Source: Dactylonectria macrodidyma (taxonomy: Eukaryota; Ascomycota; Sordariomycetes; Hypocreales; Nectriaceae). Taken from it: a stretch of 64,000 nucleotides of DNA. This document shows, piece after piece, positions 43,708 to 56,180 of this stretch. Each line of letters starts with the position of its first letter. Positions within the stretch are counted from its first letter, which is position 1. The position numbers were made by a program, and so were the translations under genes. Below the pieces are notes generated by a model. The model saw only the letters and a program-made list of their open reading frames with translations, was not told the DNA's origin and did not search any database. The stretch covers positions 806,001 to 870,000 of the forward strand of contig JAGMUV010000008.1 in NCBI GenBank assembly GCA_020744425.1, read 5' to 3'.

Positions 43708-44662
43708 TTAGTGGGGCTACATTCAGCAAGTGAAAGGAGTTGGCGCACCTTGCAGCAGATGATGGATCGCTGTATCCATACCCGCAAGGAGACTTGCCAA
43801 ACAAATCGCAAATCTGCGCTTAACGGCAATCGCATCGGTAGATCCCGCGAGGCCTCAGGGGCTTAGGTCTATATAGAAATTCCGTATACGAGCTTGGCAC
43901 AAGCCAAAACATGCTAGTAGACTCCGCCTTCGCTCTTGATCTATACAACAAGCGCTTGCTAGAAGTAACTTATTAAATGTGTGGAGCTCGGATGTCCATT
44001 CGTGCCATCAAAAGGCCTCCCTAGGCTCTTCTCGGGTATGCGTCGGGTAGCTACCGAGAATGACATTCGTGATTTGGTATGATCAAGTGAGGCTCAGCTC
44101 ACTGACTCGGCAAATCCAACCCACTTGGCGCTGAAGCGAAACTTTCGGCCTCCGGAACAGAGCCGGCGAGCTTACTCGTTCACAATTAGCCCTGTCGGAA
44201 CTACCAATGCATCTACATCCGCTGAATAAGCGGCAGTTAGGTGATCAGCGCATAGCCAGCCACGCGGGTCTAATAATACACCGCACACTTTTGGTGAGCT
44301 TAAGCGTGTAAGGCGTGCGGTGTATTGTTGGACCCGCGTGCCAGCTAACAAATTGACCCCACAGAGACACGCGTACCTGAAAGCATCATGCCTTCCCCCT
44401 CGGCGATTCTGGTATCAAAATAGAATTGGCCAGCACGATGATGAACCGGTTACAGCAAGAGACGCGTATCTGTGAATATGATATGTTCCCTATCAAAAAT
44501 CCTTGCGAAATCTATCAAAATAGCCCAGGTAAACTTCAGCCACCAGAGATTCGTAACGTCGAATTTTCGTAATAAGCCATGTTTTTACCCCCAGCATGAC
44601 GGTTCCCAGACAGCCTCCCACTAACTTCGCCCTTCTTGACAATTGTTTTCAACATCTTCAAT
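43708..44662. other. Chitin synthase upstream region
   Basis: About 950 bp between the GH39 remnant and the chitin synthase gene. It contains the inverted repeat at 44261-44340, and no gene. Confidence 0.4.
44261..44340. repeat. Imperfect 26-bp inverted repeat (hairpin/MITE-like)
   Basis: Left arm 44261-44286 and right arm 44315-44340, with a 28-bp spacer. The arms begin cacgcgggtc and end gacccgcgtg. There are two mismatches, both A/G, which would be G-U pairs in RNA. It lies about 320 bp before the chitin synthase ATG. Confidence 0.8.
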
Positions 44663-47293
44663 ATGGCACTGAATGGCTATGACCTAAACGGCGAGGACCA
44701 AGGTCAGATGAAAAGTCATCCTTTCCCTCCCCATGTGAGTAAGGTCCTTAGTGCGAACAGCGAAACACTTTTTCTAATAACTATGCAGTACCAACGGCTC
44801 CCCGATGATTCGAGCTTCCAGGAGTACGAAGACTTCCGATCGCCGGATACGTTTCACAACGATGCAGAAGAGACTTGGATTCAGAGACAACAACAGCCAA
44901 ATGGCATCGGCCAAACTGGTCTGAGGCGCTACAACACTCGAAAAGTTGGGCTCGTCAAGGGCTCAATCCTCAGTATCGACTACCCTGTACCGAGCGCGAT
45001 AAAGAATGCCATCGACCCGCGCTATATCGACGAAGGCGAAACAGATGAGTTCCTCAAAATGCGCTACACTGCCGCTACTTGCGACCCAAACGACTTCACT
45101 ATCAGAAACGGATACATGCTACGTCCTCAAACGTATAAGCGTCACACTGAATTGCTCATTGCGATAACCTATTACAATGAAGATAAGGTCTTACTCGCCC
45201 GGACGTTACATGGCGTGATGAAGAATATTCGCGATATTGTCAATCTGAAAAAGTCAACCTTTTGGAACAAAGGTGGTCCAGCTTGGCAAAAGGTCGTTGT
45301 TTGCCTAGTGTTTGATGGCATCGATAAGGCAGACAAAAATGTCCTCGACGTCCTTGCGACTATTGGCATCTATCAAGATGGCGTGGTGAAAAAAGATGTG
45401 GCCGGAAAGGAGACTGTCGCTCATATTTTCGAGTACACCAGCCAGCTCTCTGTCACTCCAGAGCAACAGCTCATCCGACCGACGAAAGACGACGACAAAC
45501 GCCGAAACCTCCCACCTGTGCAGTTCATTTTCTGCTTGAAACAGAAAAATACCAAGAAAATTAACTCACATCGTTGGTTATTCAACGCCTTTGGTCGGAT
45601 TCTATGCCCCGAAGTCTGCATCCTACTTGATGCAGGAACCAAACCAAGCCCTCGGTCTTTACTCGCCCTTTGGGAGGGTTTCTATAATGATAAGGATCTC
45701 GGAGGCGCTTGTGGCGAAATCCACGCCATGCTAGGCAAAGGAGGCAGGAAGTTATTGAATCCGCTCGTGGCTATCCAGAATTTTGAGTATAAAATCTCGA
45801 ACATTCTCGACAAACCACTTGAAAGCTCATTCGGGTATGTCTCTGTTTTACCTGGCGCGTTCTCAGCATATCGGTTTCGTGCTCTCATGGGCCGCCCATT
45901 GGAGCAATATTTTCACGGGGATCATACCCTTTCTAAGAAACTTGGAAAGAAAGGCATAGATGGTATGAATATCTTCAAGAAAAACATGTTTCTAGCCGAA
46001 GATCGGATCCTATGCTTTGAGCTCGTCGCGAAGATGGGGCAGAAGTGGCATCTCAGCTACATCAAGGCAGCTAAAGGCGAGACTGACGTACCTGAAGCTG
46101 TCGCTGAATTCATTAGCCAACGCCGACGGTGGCTCAATGGCTCCTTTGCCGCTAGTCTCTATTCTGGGATGCATTTTGGCCAGATCTATCGGTCAGGCCA
46201 CAGTCTGATCCGGCTCTTTTTCCTGCACCTTCAGCTGCTCTACAACACCGTCAGTACCATCTTTACTTGGTTCTCGTTGTCGTCATATTATCTCACGACA
46301 ACCATCATTATGGATCTTGTTGGTACACCAAAGCCGACGTCAAACTACCACGGCTGGCCGTTTGGGGATGACGCTACGCCGATCATCAACTCGATGATCG
46401 GGTATGTCTACGTGGGATGCGTGATATTGCAATTTCTTCTGGCTCTTGGAAACCGACCCAAAGCATCGAGATACACCTACTCTGCTTCTTTCCTCATCTT
46501 CGGAATCATCCAGAGCTACATCCTACTTCTATCCGGCTATCTCGTGTACCGTGCTCTTCGAAACTCTTTTGATGGCCAGCTTTCATTCGCGTCCAGTAAC
46601 GCCTTTCTCACTAGTTTCTTTGGTGACAGTTCAATAGGTATGATTCTGGTCGCTCTTGTCACCATCTATGGACTCAACATCATCGCGTCTTTTCTCTATC
46701 TTGACCCTTGGCACATCTTCCATTCATATCCTCAGTATCTCGTTTTGTCATTGACATACATCAACATCCTAATGGTCTACTCATTCAACAACTGGCACGA
46801 TGTATCGTGGGGGACAAAGGGCTCTGATGAAACTGAGGCCCTTCCCTCTGCCCATGTTTCCAAGAACAAAAATGAGGCCTATGTGGAAGAGCTTGACAAG
46901 GAGCAGGAAGACATTGATTTCCAATTTGAGAAGACTGTCCATCGAGCGCTCGAACCTGTTCCAAAGTCGGACGATGTCGAGCTGCAAGATATTCAAGAGT
47001 CTTACAAGTCTTTTCGCACTAAGCTGGTTGTGTTTTGGATGTTTTCCAACATTCTGATCGTCCTTATCATTACGAGCAACGCGTTCGCACCTTTGGGGGT
47101 TTCAGTAAGTGAATTCAAACTCGAAAGCAAGTACAACGAATTGACAATGCATTAGGAAAACTCTAATGTCCGAACTTCATACTACTTCAAAGTCCTCCTC
47201 TACTCAGCAGCGGGCCTTTCAAGCTTCCGCTTTATTGGATTTCTATGGTTTCTGGGCAGAACTGGTATCATGTGCTGTCTTGCGAGAAGATGA
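44663..47293 (+). CDS. Chitin synthase, class I/II type
   Basis: Three exons, 44663-44734, 44789-47104 and 47156-47293, give 841 residues. The first intron (54 bp) is a multiple of three and would go unnoticed. The N-terminal extension is short. Glycosyltransferase-2 motifs: [53 protein letters not shown] with LLDAGTKP (metal-binding Asp), [10 protein letters not shown] (EDR, about residue 427) and [10 protein letters not shown] (about 467). C-terminal TM segments follow ([20 protein letters not shown] onward), and splicing restores the last TM ([20 protein letters not shown]). It transfers GlcNAc from UDP-GlcNAc to chitin at the plasma membrane. All core motifs are intact, in contrast to the decayed carbohydrate genes upstream. 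Confidence 0.93.
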
Positions 47294-48196
47294 GCGATGT
47301 TGATTTCGGATCTCAGTGGCACTAGTCAACATCTGGACGCTGTAGATGCGGGGGTCAATTCTTTCAATGGCCGCATTTAAGGATGTTTGACTGCTTAGAT
47401 AAAGTTCTAGATGGTATCTTCTTGACCAAATGGCACCTGTTGGCCGTCTCTTGGTTCGTGGTAGCAGGCTTTCCGGATTGTGAGAAGACCAGAAGCTTCA
47501 CAGAATGAGTCGGATTTGGATTTATTGGAATCGTATCTTCAAGCCATATCTTGTGCACGACGCCAATAGTGGAGTGGTCTTGCCAGAGATGGTTATTAAA
47601 GAGGGTATAGAGATTCAAATAAAGCATGCTGGTCCCTTGGAAGGTTAAGAGAAAGCATTTTCCAGTCCCCGGCATTAGCATTCGCCAGAGCTCAAATGTT
47701 TGACGGTCGCGATCAAATGATGACAATGGATGTGTTCATCTCCCTCTTAACATGTTCAGTCGCTCTGCTGGATTCATGAAATTGATGGGTGGGAGTAATG
47801 GGCCAGCTCCAGCACATGTCAGCTTGTCTCAGATCGTGATAATTGATCCATCCTGGTAGGGGTAGGGTCCCGTGACGATTGCGGTTCAGCTGCATCGGTA
47901 GGTTAATGAAGCGACAGTTGTTCTGGACGGGTCCATTTTGAGGCTTTGCTGACGTGAGGCTTGTCGTGGGAGAATCCAAGTGGACAGGAACATCCCGGAT
48001 TACCTCAGAGGCGTAAGTGTGATGTCATCCCATCCCCGCCTTTCAGCCCTTTAACGCCAAGGCAGAATTATTACGCCTAGGTGAATATCGGAACAAGTTA
48101 AAAGGCTCACGGGTTCCGTTTTTCTCTTAGCCCCTTCCCCTGTCACGATCAAGCAGTGCAGCTATCCGATCTCCAATCGCCCCCTAGTAATTCAAG
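47294..48196. other. Intergenic with a doubtful minus-strand coding trace
   Basis: Minus-strand frames at about 47364-47726 (QTFELWRMLMPGTGKCFLLT) and 47713-47979 (NNCRFINLPMQLNRNRHGTL) are protein-like but in different frames without a good intron. They may be the remains of one gene. I do not recognise it. The plus-strand gene at 48197 has its promoter here. Confidence 0.3.
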
Positions 48197-49059
48197 ATGG
48201 GTAAGTATATAAGTGTGCTGACAAATGTTGGACATTGTGGCTGTGTTGCTCACAACAAACAATAGCGCAATCTCAAGGCCCAGACCAGCCAGTCCTCAGC
48301 TACGACACTGGTGTCATCCACGCTCATGGCGCATTCACGACGGAAATCCACATCGAGGCGCGGGTTTCCCTCCAAGACGTGTGGAACGACCAGTATCATG
48401 GCAGTCAGATCGTGGGTAAAAGGCCGGGGATGTATTTGAAATACCTCCCATGCCGGTACCATGACGTGAGTGGAGACGTGCTCACAGGCGGTGCCTATTT
48501 GTTCCGCACACTTGAGGAGGCGAATGACTACAAGAGGTGGACTAGCAACGATCTTCAGGTCGGCGAACCAAAGACGACATTCTGGAAGCAGCCACTATTC
48601 AAATCGGTGAATCTTTGGGCGTGGAACGTTATCGGTGCCCACAACTTTGCTCCCGTCGACAGCCACGCCGTCGGTCGTTTTCAACGCTGGAAATATGATA
48701 TCAAGGACGCAAAATCCATTCTACAACAACACTATCCTGTTCTGAAGGATGCCGCTGAGAAACGAGGAGCGACTTCAGTCTGGCTTCTCCATTCCCCGGA
48801 AGAAAAAATGATAGCTATTCAGACGTCTTTTCGCAAGTCGAAGTCGGATGACTATGACGCTATTCAAGACCGTGTAGTTTCGGTAGCTCAGGAGACTTCC
48901 ATAGGGGAAATTTTTTCTGATGCGCTGAAAGCTGAACCTGTCCTTGATCGCACCAGCCCTTTCTTGGCAGTTTGGCTTCCGCTCTCAAAGTCTGACGACG
49001 CAGTCGAGGTAAAGAGTCCAGTATTTCCCGCCCTCTCAAAAGCCTCCGGGAAGAACTGA
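48197..49059 (+). CDS. Unknown conserved-looking 265-aa protein
   Basis: The first exon is only four bases (48197-48200, ATG G), followed by a GTAAGT intron and exon 2 at 48266-49059. Phases match and the start becomes MAQSQGPDQPVLSYDTGV. The segment GKRPGMYLKYLPCRYHDVSG / GGAYLFRTLEEANDYKRWT resembles small ferredoxin-fold (antibiotic-monooxygenase or YdhR-like) proteins, but this is weak. The second half has VNLWAWNVIGAHNFAPVDSH and KRGATSVWLLHSPEEKMIAI. No signal peptide or TM. Tiny first exons of this kind are easily lost in automated models. Confidence 0.55.
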
Positions 49060-49331
49060 GAACGGAACATGATACGGCGAGAATAAGAAATGAGAAGCAC
49101 ACAGCGGGCTCACGAGGCGAGTGGTTGGATGTCACGAATTGTCGAATTCACAACGATGTTTCTCGAGCTTAACTCAGTCGTTGGTGATCTTGTGGTGCGT
49201 TTTTCTAGTTCTGGACCAGATACGAACTGGGCCTCGCAAACTACATGATTGTCTGGCAGGCTTGTCTTATTTATGCATTGGGGGTTTGCACTGTTAACAT
49301 TTAAGGAATTACTAAGTCTCTGTGTACGTGG

Positions 49332-50496
49332 CTACACCACTCTAAATTCCACCGTCTTCTTAATCCCGTTTCCCTTCACATCCAACTCCTCGAGGTCTAT
49401 AGAAGGCTCTCCTGATCCAGGTTTGAAAATGTTTTCTTGTGAATCACTTCTGTGCGTTTTGCTAGCGCCTCCGTGAAACTCGACAACATGCTCGCCCCTG
49501 CCTGCGGCAAATTCATCCTTCTGTGTTGACGTAAATCGTCCTGGCTGGCTTCCCTGCCCAGGCCGGCTGTGAGAAGATGGATATTTCTGATCCGTGAAGA
49601 CAAGCTTGGAGGCTAGGAGATCGATACTGGTAGAATGGCGGTTAGTTCCAGAGCCGAGGCATTGGATGAGGATCGTAGTAACTTACTATAGCACAACGGG
49701 GAAAAGGCAGAGCAGAGTGTACGCAAATCTGTCTAGTTGACTGGCCAAGTTCTCTGCACTCTGCCCGGGTGTCTTCAATGAGTGGGTAATGGCCCGGAAC
49801 ACGCCCTGTACAGCTAGGAGGGCTACTCTACCCTCAGTGCTTCGGCTCAAATATCGGAAGAAACCGACGTTGAGAGCAATCTGCACTGATGAGGCCTTCG
49901 CATCAGTGAATACAACAATGAGGAAGTAAGCACCAATGCATTCCAGAATAGCCATGAGACCAAAGTAAGCGATGTGGAGGTAGTTGATGATGTGTTGTAT
50001 CGCTTCGTCATCGCTCATGATGGATCGTACCCGAAATACGGCGATGACGACACGTGTAATGAGAATTCCGCTGATGCCGACCCAGAATAGGGACGCAAAG
50101 ACCCGCCATCGGACTCCTCGGAGCACACGTCTAAGGATGATGTAGCTGTAGAAGAGCAGACCGGTTTCTTGCATCTGATGACGGAAGCGTTGTTAGCCAA
50201 GAGCGAACGAGTTGTGTTGGATTTCGGAGTAGTCCTACCACCCAGAATATGTCTGCAAAGACCGACGAGACGGCTCGGTTGATATCGGGACGCGTGCCAT
50301 AGTTAGAATAGAAACAGAGCCCGTCGGCGATGGCCCCAGCCGCAGACGAGATGATGGGAACGGCGGCGAGGGGGGTGAAGCTCGTGATGCTGCAGACAAG
50401 AAGCCCAAATAGGACGTTGGCCATGCATATGGTGCTAAGGATCGACCAGCTCAGCTCGAAGAAGACGGCATTCGCGTCAGCCGCCGTTATCGCCAT
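49332..50496 (-). CDS. Polytopic integral membrane protein, unknown function
   Basis: Three exons, 50496-50242, 50174-49687 and 49626-49332, give 345 residues with matching phases. The start MAITAADANAVFFELSWS at 50496 is chosen because the frame upstream has no TM-compatible start. About seven hydrophobic segments are visible (for example ILSTICMANVLFGLLVCSI, FASLFWVGISGILITRVVIA, AYFGLMAILECIGAYFLIVV, YTLLCLFPVVLYIDLLA). The tail is hydrophilic and acidic (SIDLEELDVKGNGIKKTVEF). The topology resembles fungal receptor-like families, but I cannot assign one. A short third exon carries the whole cytoplasmic tail. Confidence 0.6.
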
Positions 50497-53400
50497 AGTC
50501 GATCGATGGACTGCCGCAGGAGGCTGCTGCAGGACAGGGTAGGGGCATGAACGAAGTAGGTACAGTACATACGTAGTAAGGCAAGGAAAGCAAGCCACGG
50601 GCTTCTGCCACCATTATATCCCGAGCACTTGTCCAGGAGCACTGACCCTAACTGCGATGGTGTGTACTTAGTATTTGGTTACGGGTCACACTCTCATGAG
50701 GCGTTCCAGCTAGAAAATCTAGACTTTGAGCCAAGCAATCTTCACACTCAAAGTGAAATGAGGGACCCGGGGATGTGGGGGGACTGGATCCGAAAACTGC
50801 AATGCGTCTGGGCTATGCAAACGGAGCTGAAACCAACATTTCCCCATCCCCCGCAAGCGCTGCGTCCTAGGAACTGCCGGTGTCCCCGGCGCCCCTCAAC
50901 GGCTCCTCATCCTTGGAGACTAGTGGCATAGTAGGGACGCTTGGATGCATCCTCGCCAATCGGCATGTCTCAGCAGACCAACCAAACTCCACTAGGCTAG
51001 TTAAGTGCCTCACGGGGAGGAATACGGAGAACCTTGTTCGAGACACTTCCATTGGAGAAATGGCTTGCTCCTCTGCCAACTGTTGGCCGCACGAGGTGGC
51101 CTAAATGTCGTCAAGCAGAGAGCGAGTCATTGATAGACAGGGGGGGAAACGCTACGAAATTGATTGCGAGTAAGAACACAACAAAAAGCAGGGGTCCAAG
51201 GACGTGCTAGATAGATAAGACGCAATACGGCCCGCCACGCACACGGCAATATGCGAAATGTTCTGATCCAACCATTACACTATTGCTAAATTAATCCACA
51301 TTAGTACTCAGTTAGGCCAGATGCTACTTAAGGAGGCCAAGTTCACGACTCGAAGAGCGCCCGCTGATCTGATCGGAAGCATGTCGATGCCGAAGAGGCT
51401 GCGCCATTGACATCCGATTCGGGAAGTGTAGGCCGATCATACAAGCAAGAAGACTGGCCGCGAAGCAGATAGGTTTTGACGCATTGGCTAGGCCTATCAA
51501 TACCACCTCGATTTCAGCCACCAATCTCGATATGCGACGCGATTTAGTCTCAGATTGATCGCGTGGCAGCCATGATGTCCTGAGTTTGGAGGATCGTCTT
51601 GGTCCCGTTCTGGGATTTTCGGGACTTGTATTGAAGCATTCATGTATGTTAGGAGTAAGGCATCTCTAAAGTAGACATGAAGACCTCGCTCATTGAGATT
51701 GACATGACGATGCTCGGCTACTTTCATCAGCAGAGGGGACCAGGAATGTCCACCGTCTTCACCATAACCGACGCGCTATTCTGATCGATCAAAGACGGAA
51801 ACTCCCGGCTCAGCCCGAATTCCATCAAGCTTCTCCTCTCCTTGCGAACCGGCAAGGGTCACGGCAATAGAACGCCTTGTGGCGTCGTTAGTCACGGCAC
51901 ACACGGTACACGATTCAAGCCTGCCCAGGGCGGTTGTGTTAAGCGCCCCCACCTCTCCCCTGAACCGCGTCGCTCAAAGCCGAGCCTTTTGAGCAGGACG
52001 TGGCGCATCACTCGAACGGTTCTTGAATGGGAAACAATCGGCGACTTTGTTGTGGATCTTTGAGAATTGGCCAACAGACCTATTCAACTAGCACTTGCTG
52101 CGACCGGTCTACTGCGAAGAAATCATCAAAGCCAATATTGCAAGCTTCTGGTTATTGAATCCATATTAGGGTGCGGTAGAAACACACTATCATGGCCCCA
52201 ATACCATGGTCCAATGATCTGCGGTCGCATGTAGCCAAAGCGGATAGCCGTCGGGCAACTTCAAAGTCACACGTGCGGTTCCTCGAGCCCACACAGCATC
52301 GGAAGCTCTTAGTCCATCAATTGGCTAGTCCATGGTTACTCTTAGGGTTATCAAATGCTACTGCATGTCATAGATTATCATCGAATCATTCAATTTTACA
52401 TTTTATAACAAATGCTTCAGGCAGTTTACATTCATTAACCAGAGAACCCGTATCGAATCGATGACTGTTATCTTTGAAGATCATATTTTCACAAACCTTC
52501 AGCACCAGAGGGCATTCTTTTTAAAGACTAAGCCTTTCTACGCATGCTTTGTGGAGAACGAATGATACCGGGACCCTTGCCAATCATCAAATAAACTAGG
52601 AGCGTTTTATTTTCATTTTGAAGAGCGCATGACAACCAGAACCAGCACTTCCAGGATTGCTTCAGTGGCCTTGTTTGTTGCATATTGCCCCAGCATGTGG
52701 TGGATGGTCGGCCTCCTGCACATTAGGTGAGAGCGACGCACACCAAGCATCGGAGTGTACCCCATAGCCCGCTGCCACCACATGACAGTTACAACAAACC
52801 AAGTAATCCTCACGTTTAATTGGACCTCTCTTGGAGAAGGTTGGCCTCTGAGTTGGTATTTTAATGGTATTTCAGATGTAAAAGCTTTTCCTTGAACTTT
52901 TTCCTTCCGGCTCATATCCAACTTCCTTGTCCGAGAGTTCTGTTTCTGTTGTGCATGAAGAGAGGAGCACCATTCTGCCAACCCCTCCCAAGAGCATGTC
53001 TCCACGGAGAATCCAAATGCGATTGTGTGTGCATATCTTTCTGAGCGAATTCCTCTATATCGAAAGTTCGTTACACTAAAAAACGAGGTTCGCGCAAATT
53101 TCACTATTCATATTGAATCATGATCAGTTTGAACAGCTAGTTCAATCTGCTAATCGTTCACATCGACCCAGATTTGGCAGAATGAACCCGCGAGCAATTA
53201 TTTCGAGACGCAGCGAAATAATGCCGATCATCCCAGCGAAGCCGCGAGAATTTCATACTATGGAATGAGTTGCAAGATTGGGAAAGATGTGCATTCCTCC
53301 ACTGGCGTGTTCTCGATTCTCGACAAGACAGGCAAAGATCCAGCAATTCTGGATCTCTGCATGGAACCCAGAGGCTTCACGACAACAGCTCTGAACTACA

Positions 53401-53870
53401 ATCCGAAGGGCCATGCTTATGGAATCACTCTTCTAACTACTATGGCAGGACACGAAGTTGGCATCCCAACTTAGGAAAAGTACAAACGCCTTACCATACA
53501 ATTCATTGACATCACAATGCTCGCTACGCAAATAGGTGTCGACATGGACACCGAGATTCCTTCATCTCATGCTGATGCAGGCCATTTTCTTGCCAGATCG
53601 CCCGGTTACGGACCAAGAATTTGATCTCGTCTTTTGCGGGGGCACAATGATCCAAAAATATGAGAAAGCCGAGTATCGTAAGACTACGAGATAACGCGAC
53701 TGTTAACAAGTTAGTTAGTAATTGCTCTAAAGCGCATTCGAACTGCCGGTTCCTTGGTTGTTGTTCTTCGCCGGGCTGATTACGGTCTGTTAAATAGAAA
53801 TCTGGTAAAATCCGCTCGTAAGGAGTTATAATAGTCAGTCTGTATACCACCCCACTATCTAGGACATGAC
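50497..53870. other. Long intergenic region without a supported gene
   Basis: Only scattered open frames occur. The longest are 52613-53104 minus (163 codons, no motif) and 52192-52464 plus. Neither has splice partners or a recognisable family. No repeat copies were noticed. Confidence 0.35.
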
Positions 53871-54500
53871 TGGGGTATCTATTAGCTTACCCATATAACA
53901 ATACACTTATGCATATATGTCTATATTATAACACATACAATCGGGCTTACACTCAGAGGTCTAGGGTAGGTCCAAGGCTTGGGGTGTTTTAATTAGGTGG
54001 ATCGGGACGTCAGAGTGTATAACGTAGGTCATGGTCTGGTAATGGTAAAATAGTAGATTAAATATAAATAAGTGTGTTCATAGCTATCGAGCTATCTGCT
54101 ATAATCGTACTAAATGAATGTGTTTATATATTAGGGTAGTTAGGGGTGACCACTTAAATGGTAATCATAATTACTGGTGATCTAAAGCGATCACGGGGTG
54201 ATCACTTAGCCCTTGTACCCTTGTTAGAGCACTAAAGGTAAGTCCCTGTGGCTTTCTACCGGTTGTGACCACCTGGTCTCAACATGGGCCGTAATGGCTG
54301 GCTTATGGCGATTTAACTAGCTTTCTAGCTTACTAGATATATTTAATATTCCCTAGCTTTATAAATAGGTTAATATTATTAAATAGGCTCTTATTCAATA
54401 TATTTATATGTATATTCTAACCTTACTCAAAAAGCCCTTTCTTTAGCATTTGGAGAATAAAGGTTTTAGGTCAGCTTAGTTAATAGTAGCTACTTTAATA
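53871..54500. other. AT-rich island
   Basis: Long TpA-rich stretches with almost no open frames (for example around 53880-54170 and 54310-54430), clearly different in composition from both sides. This fits a RIP-mutated or otherwise silenced repeat, but no element can be recognised. Confidence 0.5.
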
Positions 54501-55129
54501 GCACTGAGAGGCATTATGCTCGCTTTTCTGACTTCCTAGACTAGCTTGTGGCTATTGTTACTATACCTGATCTTTTCGTTGCGGTCTGAAGAGCAGATGT
54601 CCGTTCTGAGAGCGATCTTGACAACCCCCAACCCGGTATCTTGCAAAGAGGGAGGGGGCAGACTAGAACGAGTCGAGAAGGAGGATAGGAAGCTGCTCTT
54701 GAGAATGGACGGGTTCTTAAAAGAGCGCCCACGACTGGTGGAGTTTGCTGCCGGGAACTGTTTTGAAAGCAGTGCTATGGTTAATTATTTCTGGCCCGAT
54801 GATAGCGGCACTGTTGTCGGGAAGGGCGTCATTGCCTAAGTGCCTATAATGGCCCAAAGGGCAAGACTCTGTTCGCGCAGGAACTCGCCCGTACCATCAG
54901 CGACACGGATCAAGAAGCTGGAACCAGTGGCTCGGAAACCTTCATGGTGTCATGAACCATGAACCTCCAAGATTTGTTCGAGTACCGTCTTGTCATTCTG
55001 GACCTCCAAGCCGCTGGAGGAAGCAACGGCACGAGTCTGGGATACAGCCGCCTCTTGACCGGTAGCGAGCCCTGCGTCCCCGAGAACGAGACCATCAGCT
55101 ACCTCCATTACGTCGCAGCCGCATCTTCA
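54501..55129 (+). pseudogene. Fragmentary coding sequence before the ATPase pseudogene
   Basis: Open frames at 54546-54839 (LVEFAAGNCFESSAMVNYFW) and 54959-55165 (DLFEYRLVILDLQAAGGSNG) look like coding remnants but cannot be joined. They may be scrambled upstream parts of the same Ca2+ ATPase, or unrelated. The DKTGT phosphorylation motif was not found. Confidence 0.25.
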
Positions 55130-55963
55130 TCCTACAAGATGGTCATGGAGAAATCGTGTAGATGATCCCCTTTGATGCAGCCAAGAAATGGATAGCTGGT
55201 GTCATTAAAACTGACGAGGGCAAGTTCAGAATTTCCATCAAGGGTGCGGCTGGAGTCATCCACGGCATGTGCTCGAGGACCATGGCCAACTCCCTCAGCG
55301 ACGATGCTACGCAAAGCCTAGAACCTGGAGACATGATAAAACTTGATCGTCCAATGTCAGGTACGCTCGGCGGTCACTTTGTTACGATTGCGTATCGGGG
55401 CTTTGACGAGTGGCCACCTCAAAGCGTCTCGCTTACCCATAATCCAGGAGTCTTTCTCTCCGATCTAGTCTTCCTTGGGGCTTTTGGTATCCGCGACCCC
55501 TTACGCCCGGAGGATTCCGAATTAGTTGTACAGTGTCAAACTGCTGGCGTCTTTGTTCGGATGGTCACTGGCGACAATTTCCTAACCGCCAAAGCTATTG
55601 CGTCAGAATGCAACATCTACTCTGCCGGTGGAATCGCCATTGGATAGACCCATGTTTCGAAAACTGACTCCCGACCAACTCGATCTCGTGGTACCGCGAC
55701 TCCAGGTCCTGGCCCGCTCTGACCCTGAAGATAAGCTACTGCTGGTTTCTCACCTCAATAAGATGAGAGAGATGGTTGCCATCACGGGGAGTTGTACAAA
55801 TGGCGCATTAGCACTTAAGGCTGGCAATGTTGGCTTTATCATGGGAATCTCCGGCACTGAGATTGCAAGGGAGGCTTCGGCCATTGTGCTGATGGACGAC
55901 AACTTTGCATGCACAATTAAAGCGATCGGCTGGAGCAGGGCCATTAACGATGCGACAAGGTAA
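55130..55963 (+). pseudogene. PMCA-type P-type Ca2+-ATPase, C-terminal catalytic part, pseudogene
   Basis: The first block is MIPFDAAKKWIAGVIKTDEG with SIKGAAGVIHGMCSR (nucleotide-binding domain, KGA motif). It continues DLVFLGAFGIRDPLRPEDSE, GVFVRMVTGDNFLTAKAIAS, then after a frameshift at about 55640 FRKLTPDQLDLVVPRLQVLA, RSDPEDKLLLVSHLNKM, GFIMGISGTEIAREASAIVL and MDDNFACTIKAIGWSRAIND. The hinge motif TGDGTND has become TGSCTNG, losing the Mg-binding aspartates. A TAG sits immediately before MIPFDAA (55159-55161), where the family normally has Gln. The DKTGT motif and all TM helices are missing. Such pumps export Ca2+ from the cytosol or load it into the vacuole; this copy cannot. Confidence 0.75.
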
Positions 55964-56084
55964 GCCCGGGCATTAGAAACATTTGAAGTAGACGAATGGA
56001 CATGATCGTCTATCATAGTGATGCCATTGGAAACCTTGGTTAATTGACAGTAATTTAATAACATATACTAAACGTGCGAGTGTA

Positions 56085-56180
56085 CGGAACTGTGAAAGCA
56101 TTTGGTTTGAGAAATGCGTAAATGTGGAGAAAACCGTGATATTTTGACTTTGTGATAGCAGCAACTCGTCCATGATGGGT
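56085..56180. repeat. Dispersed repeat, copy C
   Basis: Close to copy B (39866-39975) and related to copy A (7826-7930). On the minus strand it reads MDELLLSQSQNITVFSTFTH then FSNQMLSQF, an open frame in this copy (55973-56173). Confidence 0.6.

Noticed and set aside
44735..44788. Reading the chitin synthase as one uninterrupted ORF from 44636
   Set aside because: A 54-bp GTGAGT...GCAG intron fits and its removal gives a normal N-terminus; the TTG-type start at 44636 has no ATG.
52613..53104. 163-codon minus-strand ORF as a gene
   Set aside because: No motif, signal, splice partner or compositional support; it may be chance in a region without other genes.
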